Assembly: GCF_009724245.1 (NCBI RefSeq)
Contig: NZ_WNNK01000023.1
Coordinates: 1 to 64,000 of the forward strand
Length of the DNA: 64,000 nt
Reading direction: 5' to 3'
Source of the DNA: Pseudomonas spelaei
Lineage (GTDB): Bacteria; Pseudomonadota; Gammaproteobacteria; Pseudomonadales; Pseudomonadaceae
Position numbers and translations under genes: made by a program. Shown piece after piece: positions 50,148-58,898 of this stretch; the first letter of the stretch is position 1, and the number at the start of each line of letters is the position of its first letter. The notes under the pieces are model-generated. The model had not been told where the DNA came from, made no database searches, and saw nothing but the letters and a program-made list of their open reading frames with translations.

Positions 50148-50937
50148 GAGGGTTCACCGATCGGAGGACAGGTGAGGGTTTTCGCCGGTTGGGTGGGGGG
50201 GAGGCAAGTGCATTTGGGGAATGGGTTTTATGCAGGGGGTGCATGGGTGGGGGCTTATCCATTTTTTTGGTAACGGCTACTTATGGTTTCGCTTTTACAG
50301 CGAGTCACTTTGGAACAGCCCCAAAGTAACCAAAGGGCTCTTGCCCCACCACTCGGCACCTCGCTCAGGCTCGGTGTGCCCGAACGCAGGCATTACTCCG
50401 TGGGCCGCCGCGACGGGCCATCCCTGGCCCAACGCGGCTAAACCGGCGTCCTGCCGGTTTACCCACTGCGTAATACCTGCGTTCGGCCAGCGTGGTTTAA
50501 CGGGGCGCCTCAGATCAAGATCAAGATCAAAAGCAGATCAAGAGCACGCAGCCTCGCTGGCGCTCGACAGCTGCTACGCGAGGGTGTTAGGAGGAAACGC
50601 ATACGCTTCAGATACTAGGTCGGCTACTAGGCCGCCTCGCTTTGTTTTTGATCTTAGGTGCCCCGTTAAACCACGCTGGCTGAGCGTAGGCATTGGTCCG
50701 TGGGTAAACCGGCAGGACGCCGGTTTAGCCGCACTGGGCCAGGGATGGCCCATTGCGGCGGCCCACGGAGCAATGCCGGAGAGAAGGCACACCGAGCACT
50801 AGCGAGGTGCCGAGTGGTGGGGCAAGAGCGCTTTGGTTACTTTCGCGCTTTTCGAAAGTGACCCGCTGTAAAAGCGGAACCAATAGCCGCCGTGACCTCA
50901 GCAACGGATATGTACACAACCCCCCGCAACAGCCCAC
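50148..50937. other. 790-bp gene-free region dominated by a giant inverted repeat
   Basis: No convincing gene lies here. Short open frames inside the arms (for example 50221-50802 on the plus strand) are compositionally odd and mirror each other because the arms are reverse complements. The part near 50150-50270 is G-rich, with runs of t and g, and holds the upstream region of the sulfatase-family gene. Confidence 0.8.
50270..50905. repeat. Very long imperfect inverted repeat (arms about 240 bp)
   Basis: The left arm (about 50270-50530) and right arm (about 50650-50905) are reverse complements with scattered mismatches. Examples are gcttttacagcgagtcactt against aagtgacccgctgtaaaagc, ccaccactcggcacctcgct against agcgaggtgccgagtggtgg, and aaaccggcgtcctgccggtt against aaccggcaggacgccggttt. 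The spacer of about 120 bp contains a REP-like unit related to the one at 29213. It looks like two copies of one dispersed repeat inserted head to head. Large intergenic repeats are known in P. fluorescens genomes. Confidence 0.9.
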
Positions 50938-51873
50938 TCAAACCGCAAAATTCTCCAATGCACACACCTCCTCATCCACTGCCTTGATCTGCTCGATCAT
51001 CGCCTCCGCCAGCGGCGATAACCGATACCCCGCACGGCTGACAATGCCATAGCGTGTATAGCGTTCCTCCAGATCCTCGGCCAACCCATCAATCTTCAAA
51101 CACACCAACTCACCCCGAGCCATGCGCAGCACATCATTGTTGGCACTGACGATGCCAATCGCGTCGGACCGCAACACCACTCCCAACAAGCTGTAGCCGT
51201 TTTCGCATTCGACATTGGGGATGTAATCGGGCCGCCCGCTGAGGTCGACGATGACCTTGCGCAAGTTCGGCGGGCGGATGGTCACGGCCAGGGGATAACT
51301 CATCAGCTCGGCCGCGCTCACGCTGTCCAGTTGGGCCAGCGGGTGTCCGGTGCGGCAGCAGAAATGCCATTTGCGCGGGCGCAGGCGGTACGTCTGGTAG
51401 TCCGGGTTGGCTTCGAAGTGACGGGTGTCGGCGACGAAAAATTCGAACTCTTCGCTGAGCAGACGCTTGCTCAGGCTTTGCCAATCGTCCACCTGGAACT
51501 GCACTCGCGCCTTGGGGTAACGCCCGATAAAACTGCCGATTGCCCGGGGGATCAACCCCGCCGCCGGTGCCGGGCCGCAGCCGAAGCGTAACTCGCCAGC
51601 CTCCAGGCCATTGAACTGGCTGATCTCGTTGGCCAGTTGCTGGGCGCCACTGACCAGCCGTCGTGCATGTTCAAGCAGCACCTGGCCTTGCTTGGTTGGC
51701 GCCAGGTCCTTGCGGCCGCGATCCACCAGTTGGCACCCGGCGCTGTGTTCAAGGGCCTGGATGCTGCGACTGAACGCCGATTGCGACAGGTTCACCGTCA
51801 ACGCGGCCGCGACAAAACTGCGCTGTTCAGCGAGGGCGATGAAGTGGCGAAGCTGGCGCAGATCGATATGCAT
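50938..51873 (-). CDS. LysR-family transcriptional regulator (SftR-like candidate)
   Basis: The 311-residue protein has a winged HTH (FVAAALTVNLSQSAFSRSIQALEHSAG) and a LysR effector domain (GELRFGCGPAPAAGLIPRAIGSF, EFEFFVADTRHFEANPDY). It is divergent from the TonB receptor, with shared operator-like motifs between them. SftR of P. putida is a LysR activator of sulfate-ester genes including a TonB receptor; this gene is the best local candidate by position, but the assignment is inference. Confidence 0.88.
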   Translation of the reverse strand: MHIDLRQLRHFIALAEQRSFVAAALTVNLSQSAFSRSIQALEHSAGCQLVDRGRKDLAPTKQGQVLLEHARRLVSGAQQLANEISQFNGLEAGELRFGCGPAPAAGLIPRAIGSFIGRYPKARVQFQVDDWQSLSKRLLSEEFEFFVADTRHFEANPDYQTYRLRPRKWHFCCRTGHPLAQLDSVSAAELMSYPLAVTIRPPNLRKVIVDLSGRPDYIPNVECENGYSLLGVVLRSDAIGIVSANNDVLRMARGELVCLKIDGLAEDLEERYTRYGIVSRAGYRLSPLAEAMIEQIKAVDEEVCALENFAV

Positions 51874-51897
51874 TTTTCACATTAAAAATATCGGGGA

Positions 51898-51915
51898 AAT
51901 GCATTGGCTATGCAT
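51898..51915. promoter_or_regulatory. Candidate LysR operator between the regulator and the TonB receptor
   Basis: Overlapping motifs aatgcattgg (51898-51907) and ggctatgcat (51906-51915) form a symmetric atgca-ttggcta-tgcat element 25-42 bp before the LysR ATG. Both motifs recur, as reverse complements, in the ats divergent promoter at 45107-45150. Confidence 0.55.
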
Positions 51916-52028
51916 TAGGTCGACTCCTTATAAAGGCTATCTCTTATGCAGTAAATGTTTGTAAAAACATAAATAAATAACCATATGGAATATGCGCTGC
52001 TGCCTATTTCCTGATGCCGGAGCCGCTT

Positions 52029-54395
52029 ATGAGCCTGTTGAAGCCCGCTGTCCCTTCCTCTCCCCTGCGGCTCAAGCGCCTGCCACTGGCGTTGTTGCTG
52101 GCCGGCAGCGCGAGTTGGTCCCACAGCCAGGCTGCTGAAACCACGGACGCCGAGCCTGCGCCTGCAAGCAAGGGCCAGAGCGCCAGCGGCCAGTTGGAAA
52201 CCGTCACGGTCACGGCCCGGCGGCGCACCGAAAGCGCCCAGGATGTGCCCACGCCCACGCCCATGAGCGTGATCGGTGGTCAGGCGTTGGAGAGTCAGCG
52301 GGTGTACCGGATTCAGGATTTGCAGCAACTGGTGCCCAGCGTCAACGTCGCTTATATGCACGCGCGCCAGTCCAGCGTGTCGATTCGCGGTCTGGGTAAC
52401 AACCCGGCCAGTGATGGCCTGGAAGGCAGCGTCGGGTTGTACATCGACAACGTTTACCTCGGCCGGCCAGGGATGGCGGTATTCGACCTGATGGACATCG
52501 AGCAGCTTGAAGTATTGCGCGGCCCGCAAGGCACGCTGTTCGGCAAGAACACCACGGCCGGGGTGATCAATATCAGTACCCGTGCGCCAAGTTTTACCCC
52601 CGAGCGCAGCATCGAAACCTCGCTGGGCGAGGACGGTTATTTCCAGACCAAGGGCACGATTTCCGGTCCGCTTACTGATGAATTGGCGGGACGCTTTTCC
52701 GCCTATCGCACCCGCAGCGACGGCGACATCAAGAACGAATACGACGGCCACGACCTCAACGGCGGTTCACGCCAGGGCTTTCGTGGGCAACTGCTGTACA
52801 AGCCCAACGAGGCATTCAACCTGCGCTGGATCGGCGATTACAACGAAGAGGATTCCAGCGCTGGCACTCGTGTGCTGTACAACACCGGGCCGACCATCAA
52901 TGGTACCAACCTGTACCAATCCCGGGCGGATGCAGCGGGGGCGACCTTGGTGGATGGTACCCATCGGAAGGTCAATCTGGATGGCCAGCAGCACGTCACG
53001 GTGTTCCAGGGTGGCACGTCGCTGGAGGCCAACTGGACCTTGCCCAGTGACTTCACTCTGACCTCGGTCAGCAGTTATCGCTGGTGGAATTTCACCCCGC
53101 GTAATGATGACGGTCTCAACGTGCCGGCGTCCTATAACGCGGGCGTGTCGGTAGAGGACAAGCAGTGGTCCCAGGAATTTCGCCTGGCGTCGCCCACCGG
53201 TGGTTTCTTCGATTACGTGCTCGGCGCCTATTACTTTGGCTCTGACCTGAGCAACAAATCCTTCGCCTATTACGGGCCCAAGGCCGACATCTGGAATGGT
53301 ACGCCCACGGGCGCCTTGAACAACGTCAGCAGCGTCGGCAACGGTCATATCCGCACCGACAGTTTTGCGCTGTTCGGCCAGGGCACCTGGCACTTGACCG
53401 AGCGCCTTGATTTCACCGCGGGCCTGCGCGGCACCTACGAAGAAAAAAGCGCCTGGGTTACCCGCAATGCACCCGTCGGTGGCGCTGCGGTAACGGGCGC
53501 TGCCGCGACTGTTCGACGCGGTCGCGCGGGCGCCTATGACTCCGGTGACCTCAACCAATACAGCACCAGCCCGTCCGGCTTGTTGAACCTCAGCTACCGC
53601 TTCACCGATAACTTGCTGGGCTACGCGACCTTGTCCCATGGCGAGAAGTCCGGTGGCGTCAACCTGGCGGTGGGCTCTGCACCGACGGCGGGGGCGGACT
53701 CGTTGCTGATCGGTACCGAGCGCGCCAACAACGCCGAGTTGGGTTTCAAAAGCACCTTGTGGGACCGTCGCTTGCAGCTTAACGCCAACCTGTTCTGGAC
53801 CCAGGTCAACGGCTACCAGACCAACGCCTACGACGACAGCAATCGCGTGCAATACCTGACCAATGCCGGTTCGGTGCGCTCACGGGGTGTGGAGGTGGAA
53901 AGCACCCTGGTGCCGATCAAGGGGCTGACGTTGAACGTCAACGGCTCCTTCAACGATGTGAGCTATCTGTCTTACAAGGACGCGCCTTGCCCACCGGAGG
54001 TCAGCCTGCGTCCTGGTGCGCCGGCTTCGTGCGACCTCAGCGGGCATCAAGTGGTGGGGGCTTCGAAGTGGATTGTCAACGCCAATGGCGAATACAAGTG
54101 GAACCTGGATAACGGCTTTGAACCTTACGTCACCGCCAGCTACGCCTTCCGTTCCAAGGCGGTGGGCACGGTCGAAGATTCCGACTACGGGCAGATTCCG
54201 AGCTACGCGGTGGTCAACCTGTCCACCGGGTTGCGCGGCAATTATCAGCAAGGGCAGTGGGATGTGTCGTTATGGCTGAAAAATGCCTTCGACAAGACCT
54301 ACTACACCACCCTGTGGACCGCGGGCAACGGTGGTTATGAAGGTCTGCTGGGCACTCCGCGCACGCTGGGAGTGACCGGTCGGTATGACTTCTAG
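52029..54395 (+). CDS. TonB-dependent receptor, probable sulfate-ester uptake (SftP-like)
   Basis: The 788-residue protein from the ATG at 52029 has a signal peptide (LALLLAGSASWSHSQA), a TonB box (LETVTVTARRR), a plug (IQDLQQLVPSVNV, SIRGLGNN, EVLRGPQGTLFGKNTTAGVINI) and a barrel ending TGRYDF. The GTLFGKNTTAG plug is typical of receptors of the FecA/BtuB-like group that carry non-siderophore substrates as well. Neighbouring atsRBCAK, the divergent LysR gene and no Fur box point to sulfate esters or similar organosulfur substrates. Confidence 0.85.
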   Translation: MSLLKPAVPSSPLRLKRLPLALLLAGSASWSHSQAAETTDAEPAPASKGQSASGQLETVTVTARRRTESAQDVPTPTPMSVIGGQALESQRVYRIQDLQQLVPSVNVAYMHARQSSVSIRGLGNNPASDGLEGSVGLYIDNVYLGRPGMAVFDLMDIEQLEVLRGPQGTLFGKNTTAGVINISTRAPSFTPERSIETSLGEDGYFQTKGTISGPLTDELAGRFSAYRTRSDGDIKNEYDGHDLNGGSRQGFRGQLLYKPNEAFNLRWIGDYNEEDSSAGTRVLYNTGPTINGTNLYQSRADAAGATLVDGTHRKVNLDGQQHVTVFQGGTSLEANWTLPSDFTLTSVSSYRWWNFTPRNDDGLNVPASYNAGVSVEDKQWSQEFRLASPTGGFFDYVLGAYYFGSDLSNKSFAYYGPKADIWNGTPTGALNNVSSVGNGHIRTDSFALFGQGTWHLTERLDFTAGLRGTYEEKSAWVTRNAPVGGAAVTGAAATVRRGRAGAYDSGDLNQYSTSPSGLLNLSYRFTDNLLGYATLSHGEKSGGVNLAVGSAPTAGADSLLIGTERANNAELGFKSTLWDRRLQLNANLFWTQVNGYQTNAYDDSNRVQYLTNAGSVRSRGVEVESTLVPIKGLTLNVNGSFNDVSYLSYKDAPCPPEVSLRPGAPASCDLSGHQVVGASKWIVNANGEYKWNLDNGFEPYVTASYAFRSKAVGTVEDSDYGQIPSYAVVNLSTGLRGNYQQGQWDVSLWLKNAFDKTYYTTLWTAGNGGYEGLLGTPRTLGVTGRYDF

Positions 54396-54400
54396 CCTTC

Positions 54401-54465
54401 AACCGACATAACCGATGTAGCCTCGTGCCTCGGCAGCGGCTACATGGTTGGCGGTTATGTCGGTT
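54401..54465. terminator. Long hairpin between convergent receptor and MFS genes
   Basis: Perfect 14-bp outer arms aaccgacataaccg (54401-54414) and cggttatgtcggtt (54452-54465) enclose a REP palindrome (tgtagcctcgtgcctcggca to 54444). There is no clear T-run on either side, so termination is likely but unproven. The right arm covers the MFS stop codon. Confidence 0.55.
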
Positions 54466-55642
54466 CCAATCGTGCGGTGCGGTACGTTGCCGGGCTGAAC
54501 ACCCGGGTCACCACCAGCATCGCCACCACGGTCACCATCAGCACCACCCAGGCGCTGACGAAACTGCCGGTCAGCGCGCGCAACCAACCGGTCAGCCACG
54601 GTGAAATGGCGTTGATCAAAAAGCCCACGCCCTGCACAAACGCCGCCAATTGCCCGGCTTCCCGAGGGTCGCGGCGGTGGTCGAGTGTCAGCAGCAGGCT
54701 AAGCGCAAAGCAGGCGCCAAGGCCGAAACCGATCAGTGCCACCCACAGGTGCGGCTGTTGCAGTGGCGCCATCAGCAAGCCGAGATAACCCACCGCCTGG
54801 GCCAGCAGACTGATGCCCAACAAGGGCCGACGGTCGATACCTCGCTGAGCCAAGGCTGGCATCAGCAGCGCGGCAATCACCTGGAAGATCGTCATGAAGG
54901 CCAGCAATGAGCCGCTGGGCAACACGCCCCAACCCAATTGCTGATAGTAGGCCGGCAGCCACGCCACCATGCTCATATAGCCACAATTGACCAGGCCGAA
55001 ATACACCGCCAGCAACCACGCCCGACGATTACGCAGGCCTTTGAGCGGCGTTGTGATCCGCTGACTTTTTGCCGCGCCCAACGGCAGCCACGCCCATAAA
55101 AGCAGGGCGCCCAGTGCTGGCAGCAACCAGATTCCCAGGCCCGCTTGCCAGTGTTGGAATTGGCTGGCGACCACTGGGCTAAGCAACGCTGCCAACCCCC
55201 CACCGCCCATCAACGAGGCCGAATACACTCCCATCGCCAAGGGGACCTGCTGATGAAACTGGCGCTTGATCATCGCCGGTACCAACGCCTGAATCAGTGC
55301 CACACCAGCACCACCCAGCAACGCCGTCGTCAACAGCGCTGCTGCCTGGCCAAACAGCCAGCGCGCCAGGCAGGCCAGCAGAATCATCATCAGGCCCAGG
55401 GCAATACCGCGACGTTCTCCCAACTGCGCTTCCACGCGTACGCCCACCAGCGCCACCAGGCCCATGCAGATCACCGGCAGGCTGGTGAGCAGGGCACTGC
55501 TCTGGAAACTCAGGCCGGTGGCCAGGCGAATCTCTCCCAGCAGCGGGCTGATGGAACTGAGGATCGGTCGCAGGTTGAGCCCCAGCACCACCAACAAGCC
55601 CCAGCCAGCGAGCTTGCCAGCCAGTGAGTTATTCAGCGTCAT
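54455..55642 (-). CDS. MFS transporter, CynX/NimT family
   Basis: The 395-residue protein from the ATG at 55642 has twelve TM segments and the CynX/NimT opening GWGLLVVLGLNLRPILSSISPLLGEI. Members include the cyanate transporter CynX and nitroimidazole exporter NimT; substrates are mostly unknown. The gene overlaps the deaminase gene by 14 bp, so the two are one operon, perhaps handling a nucleobase-like or amine compound. Confidence 0.88.
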   Translation of the reverse strand: MTLNNSLAGKLAGWGLLVVLGLNLRPILSSISPLLGEIRLATGLSFQSSALLTSLPVICMGLVALVGVRVEAQLGERRGIALGLMMILLACLARWLFGQAAALLTTALLGGAGVALIQALVPAMIKRQFHQQVPLAMGVYSASLMGGGGLAALLSPVVASQFQHWQAGLGIWLLPALGALLLWAWLPLGAAKSQRITTPLKGLRNRRAWLLAVYFGLVNCGYMSMVAWLPAYYQQLGWGVLPSGSLLAFMTIFQVIAALLMPALAQRGIDRRPLLGISLLAQAVGYLGLLMAPLQQPHLWVALIGFGLGACFALSLLLTLDHRRDPREAGQLAAFVQGVGFLINAISPWLTGWLRALTGSFVSAWVVLMVTVVAMLVVTRVFSPATYRTARLEPT

Positions 55643-56090
55643 GCAAGGCCTGCCAGTCGTGATAAAGGGTGGCCATAGCGGCCTGTGGCAGATGCTCGAT
55701 GGCCAGGTGTTGCTCGGCCAGGGGCAGTGCGATCTGTTGAGAGATGGCCGCTGTCGACAGGCCAAACGGCGCCGCCATTTCATTGCTGGCGGCGAACACC
55801 ACCCGTGATACGCCGCTCAGGTACATCGCGCTCAAGCACATCGGGCAGGGTTGGCCACTGGCGTAGATCACGCAGTCTTGCAGGCGGGCGCCCAAGCGTT
55901 GGCTGGCGGTGCGGATTGCGAGCATTTCGGCGTGGGCGGTGGGGTCCTGGCTGAGGTGAATCTCGTTGGCCGCCTCTACCAACACTTCGCCGTTATAGGT
56001 CAGTACTGCGCCAAATGGACGGCCACCACCGGCCACGTTGTGTCGGGCCAACGCTATGGCTCGCTGCAAATGGCGTTGATCATCAGTCAT
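55629..56090 (-). CDS. Nucleoside/guanine-type deaminase (CDA fold)
   Basis: The 153-residue protein from the ATG at 56090 has the zinc site of the cytidine deaminase superfamily: HAE (His53, Glu55) and PCPMC (Cys82, Cys85), with GGGRPFGAVLTYNGEVL before it. It resembles guanine deaminases and tRNA-adenosine-deaminase-like proteins. It is divergent from a LysR gene that probably regulates it together with the MFS transporter. The substrate cannot be assigned. Confidence 0.88.
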   Translation of the reverse strand: MTDDQRHLQRAIALARHNVAGGGRPFGAVLTYNGEVLVEAANEIHLSQDPTAHAEMLAIRTASQRLGARLQDCVIYASGQPCPMCLSAMYLSGVSRVVFAASNEMAAPFGLSTAAISQQIALPLAEQHLAIEHLPQAAMATLYHDWQALHDAE

Positions 56091-56195
56091 GGAAAGCCTC
56101 CGGGCGCAATGAAGGGTGAAGTATGGGCAGCCTGCGAGGTATTCTGAAATTAAATATAACCATGCCAATCAGTGGCAAATGGAATGGTGATACCC

Positions 56196-57047
56196 ATGTT
56201 CGATCCCGTGCTGTTGCGCAGTTTTGTCGCCGTCGCTGATTGCGGCAATTTCACCCGCGCGGCCGAGCGCCTGCACCTGACTCAGTCCACCGTCAGCCAA
56301 CAGATTCGACGGTTGGAGGAGGGCGTTGGCTGTGTGCTGCTGGACCGCGATCAGCGTCGCGTGGTTGCCACCGCCGAGGGTGAGCGCCTGTTGGCCTATG
56401 CACGGCGGATCCTGGCGCTGCACGAAGAAGCGACCGACGTCATGGCCAATCAGCAAAGTGACGGCGTGCTGCGCCTGGGCGTGCCCGAGGATTTTGCGGC
56501 CGAGCGGCTGATGCCGTTGCTCTCGGCGTTTGTTGTGGCTTATCCACGGGTGCGACTGGAGGTCACCAGTGGTTTGGGGCCTGAGTTGCTGCGCCAGTAT
56601 CGCGGCGGTGAGTTCGATGTGTTGCTGGTCAAGCAGATGGGCGACAGCGATGACTGCCTGGCGTCATGGCCGGAGCCGTTGTGCTGGGTCGACAGCCGCA
56701 GTACGCCGTCCCTGGGGCGTGATCCGTTGCCGCTGGTGGCATTTCCCGTAGGCGGTTTGTACCGCAATGAAATGCTCCATCACCTGGAAGTCGGCGGTTG
56801 GCGCTGGCGCATCGGTTATTCCAGCGCGAGCCTGGCCAGCGTCTGCTCGGCAGTGGCGGCGGGACTGGGGATAAGTTTGTTGCCGGTGCGAGTGGTGCAA
56901 GCCGGGCATGTGATGCTCGGGCCAGACAGTGGTTTGCCGGCAGTGCAGGGCGTGCGCTTGGCGTTGTATGGACGCACGGGTTTGGGAGCGGCGGGGCAGA
57001 CATTACAGCGTCAGTTGCTGGCGTTGTGCGGGCGTAATCCGCGCTGA
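56196..57047 (+). CDS. LysR-family transcriptional regulator
   Basis: The 283-residue protein (start MFDPVLLRSFVAVADCGNF) has a winged HTH (TRAAERLHLTQSTVSQQIRRLEEGVG) and a short effector domain (VLRLGVPEDFAAERLMPLLSAF). It is divergent from the deaminase-MFS operon with 105 bp between the starts, the common arrangement for a LysR regulator and its target. It is of a different subgroup from the two LysR proteins in the ats region. Confidence 0.88.
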   Translation: MFDPVLLRSFVAVADCGNFTRAAERLHLTQSTVSQQIRRLEEGVGCVLLDRDQRRVVATAEGERLLAYARRILALHEEATDVMANQQSDGVLRLGVPEDFAAERLMPLLSAFVVAYPRVRLEVTSGLGPELLRQYRGGEFDVLLVKQMGDSDDCLASWPEPLCWVDSRSTPSLGRDPLPLVAFPVGGLYRNEMLHHLEVGGWRWRIGYSSASLASVCSAVAAGLGISLLPVRVVQAGHVMLGPDSGLPAVQGVRLALYGRTGLGAAGQTLQRQLLALCGRNPR

Positions 57048-57288
57048 ATGGATGCCTTTGGCGAATATTTTTTATGCCTGTAGAGCATTGGAATTCAGCG
57101 CCTGGGCGCGAGCCCACGAACGGCGTGGCTTTGCCGTGTGTGTCATTTTTTAATATTCGATTTAAGTCTATGTATAACTTTAAAGATTACTTTAAGAGAT
57201 AAGCGTCTGGCCCCGATGATTCAGCCCTCGACGGCCGCTCAGGCAGGCCTGTCGGTTTTTTTGTTTAAAGACCGTAGGGAGTTAATCA

Positions 57289-58128
57289 ATGGGCAATGTC
57301 CAGACCGCCGCCAGTGCACAAGAGGCGCTATGGCGCCAGGCACCGGGTGGTGAGTTGGTCGACCTTGGCCGGCCGCACCGCGTACCGTTGGGGCAGTTGC
57401 GTTTGCAGAGAACCCCCAAGCGCATCCTGAGCCGGCGTGAAGGGATTCTGCTGGGGATTCTCGTACTCGCGCTGCATGGCGCGGTGATCTATTGGGTCAG
57501 CCAGAAAGAAACGCCGGTGCTGCCGATTGTGCCGCCGGAAATTCCACCGATGACCATTGAGTTTTCTCAACCGGCACCCCCGGTTGTGGAGCCGCCACCG
57601 CCGGTGCCGCCACCACCGCCTCCCCCTGTGGTCGAGCCGCCGCCGCCGGTGGTGGATGAGTTGGCAGCCAAACCGGCTCCACCCAAACCGATTCCGAAAC
57701 CCAAGCCCAAGCCGGTACCAAAACCCGAGCCCAAGCCGGTACCAAAACCCGAGCCCAAGCCTGCACCCAAAGCCGTCGAGCAACCGCCCGCGCCACCGCA
57801 ACCGGCACCGCCTGCTCCTGCGCCGGCACCCGCCGCGCCGGCTCCGGTCACACCGGCCTCGGCTAACGCCGCGTACCTGAAGAACCCGGCGCCCGAGTAC
57901 CCGTCACTGGCCCAGCGCCGGGGGTGGGAAGGCACGGTGCTGTTGCGGGTGCATGTGCTGGCCAGCGGCAAGCCGGGGGAGATCCAGATTCAGAAGAGCA
58001 GCGGTCGCCAGCAACTCGATGACGCCGCATTGACCGCCGTGAAGCGTTGGAGCTTCGTGCCGGCCAAGCAAGGCGACGTCGCCCAGGATGGCTGGGTCAG
58101 CGTACCGATCGACTTCAAGATTCATTGA
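57289..58128 (+). CDS. tonB: TonB energy-transducing protein
   Basis: The 279-residue protein has a cytoplasmic N-terminal extension (about 1-50), one TM helix (about 52-70), a long Pro/Lys-rich periplasmic spacer (about 80-190, with repeated PKPVPKPEPKP units) and a C-terminal TonB domain (NPAPEYPSLAQRRGWEGTVLLRVHVLASGKPGEIQIQKSSG and AVKRWSFVPAK). It couples the proton-motive force to outer-membrane receptors. exbB and exbD follow. An N-terminal extension of this kind also occurs in P. aeruginosa TonB proteins. The order with ats genes matches tonB2-exbB1-exbD1 of P. aeruginosa. Confidence 0.93.
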   Translation: MGNVQTAASAQEALWRQAPGGELVDLGRPHRVPLGQLRLQRTPKRILSRREGILLGILVLALHGAVIYWVSQKETPVLPIVPPEIPPMTIEFSQPAPPVVEPPPPVPPPPPPPVVEPPPPVVDELAAKPAPPKPIPKPKPKPVPKPEPKPVPKPEPKPAPKAVEQPPAPPQPAPPAPAPAPAAPAPVTPASANAAYLKNPAPEYPSLAQRRGWEGTVLLRVHVLASGKPGEIQIQKSSGRQQLDDAALTAVKRWSFVPAKQGDVAQDGWVSVPIDFKIH

Positions 58129-58171
58129 GCACGGGCTCAACACCACATCGCTTACACCGAGGGAACACATC

Positions 58172-58897
58172 ATGACGTTATTGGCATCTCCACTTGAATC
58201 CATCGAAAGCGCGGTGATCTGGCTGCTGGTGGTTTTTTCTGTCGCCACTTGGGGTTTGGCCCTGCTCAAGGGTGTGCAATTCGGCCGCCTCAAGGCCCAG
58301 GATCGCAAATTCCACAAACAGTTCTGGGCGGCATCGAGCCTCGACTCGGCCGCTGAATTGAGCGAAACCCAGCCCGGCGCCGCCGCTCGTGTGGCCCAGG
58401 CCGGTTACGCCGCGATTCAGGTGGGTGAGGCGCCTCACGCCGCCGACCTGAGCCAGGCGATCAATCATCAAGACCGTCTGGAGCGCGCCTTGCGCCAGCA
58501 GATCGTGCGTGAGCGCCGCTCCCTGGAAACCGGCCTGGCTGTGGTCGCCAGTATCGGCAGCACCTCGCCGTTTATCGGTCTGTTCGGCACTGTGTGGGGG
58601 ATCATGGAAGCGTTGAAAGGCATCAGTGCCGCCGGTTCTGCCAGCCTGGAAACCGTGGCCGGACCTATCGGTGCTGCATTGGTCGCGACCGGCGTGGGGA
58701 TCGCCGTCGCGGTGCCGGCGGTGCTGGTCTACAACTACTTCCTGCGCCGCCTGAAGCTGACTGCCGCCGACCTGGACGACTTCGCCCACGACTTCTACAG
58801 CCTGGCGCAGAAGAACGCGTTCCGCGTGCTGATCCATCCGGCGCTGCACAAGAACGCAACCCAGGGCGGCACGCAGAAAGTGAAGGAGGCGTCCTGA
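58172..58897 (+). CDS. exbB: ExbB-like proton channel subunit
   Basis: The 241-residue MotA/TolQ/ExbB family protein has three TM helices (about 12-32, 130-150, 175-198), with TGLAVVASIGSTSPFIGLFGTVWGIMEALKGI and GIAVAVPAVLVYNYF as hallmarks. The start MTLLASPLESIES at 58172 is used; the longer frame overlaps tonB. It forms the TonB motor with ExbD, encoded 1 bp downstream. Confidence 0.95.
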   Translation: MTLLASPLESIESAVIWLLVVFSVATWGLALLKGVQFGRLKAQDRKFHKQFWAASSLDSAAELSETQPGAAARVAQAGYAAIQVGEAPHAADLSQAINHQDRLERALRQQIVRERRSLETGLAVVASIGSTSPFIGLFGTVWGIMEALKGISAAGSASLETVAGPIGAALVATGVGIAVAVPAVLVYNYFLRRLKLTAADLDDFAHDFYSLAQKNAFRVLIHPALHKNATQGGTQKVKEAS

Positions 58898-58898
58898 T

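Noticed and set aside
50221-50802. 193-codon frame inside the giant inverted repeat
   Set aside because: The frame is a by-product of the repeat; mirrored frames appear on the opposite strand, and the product has no domain.
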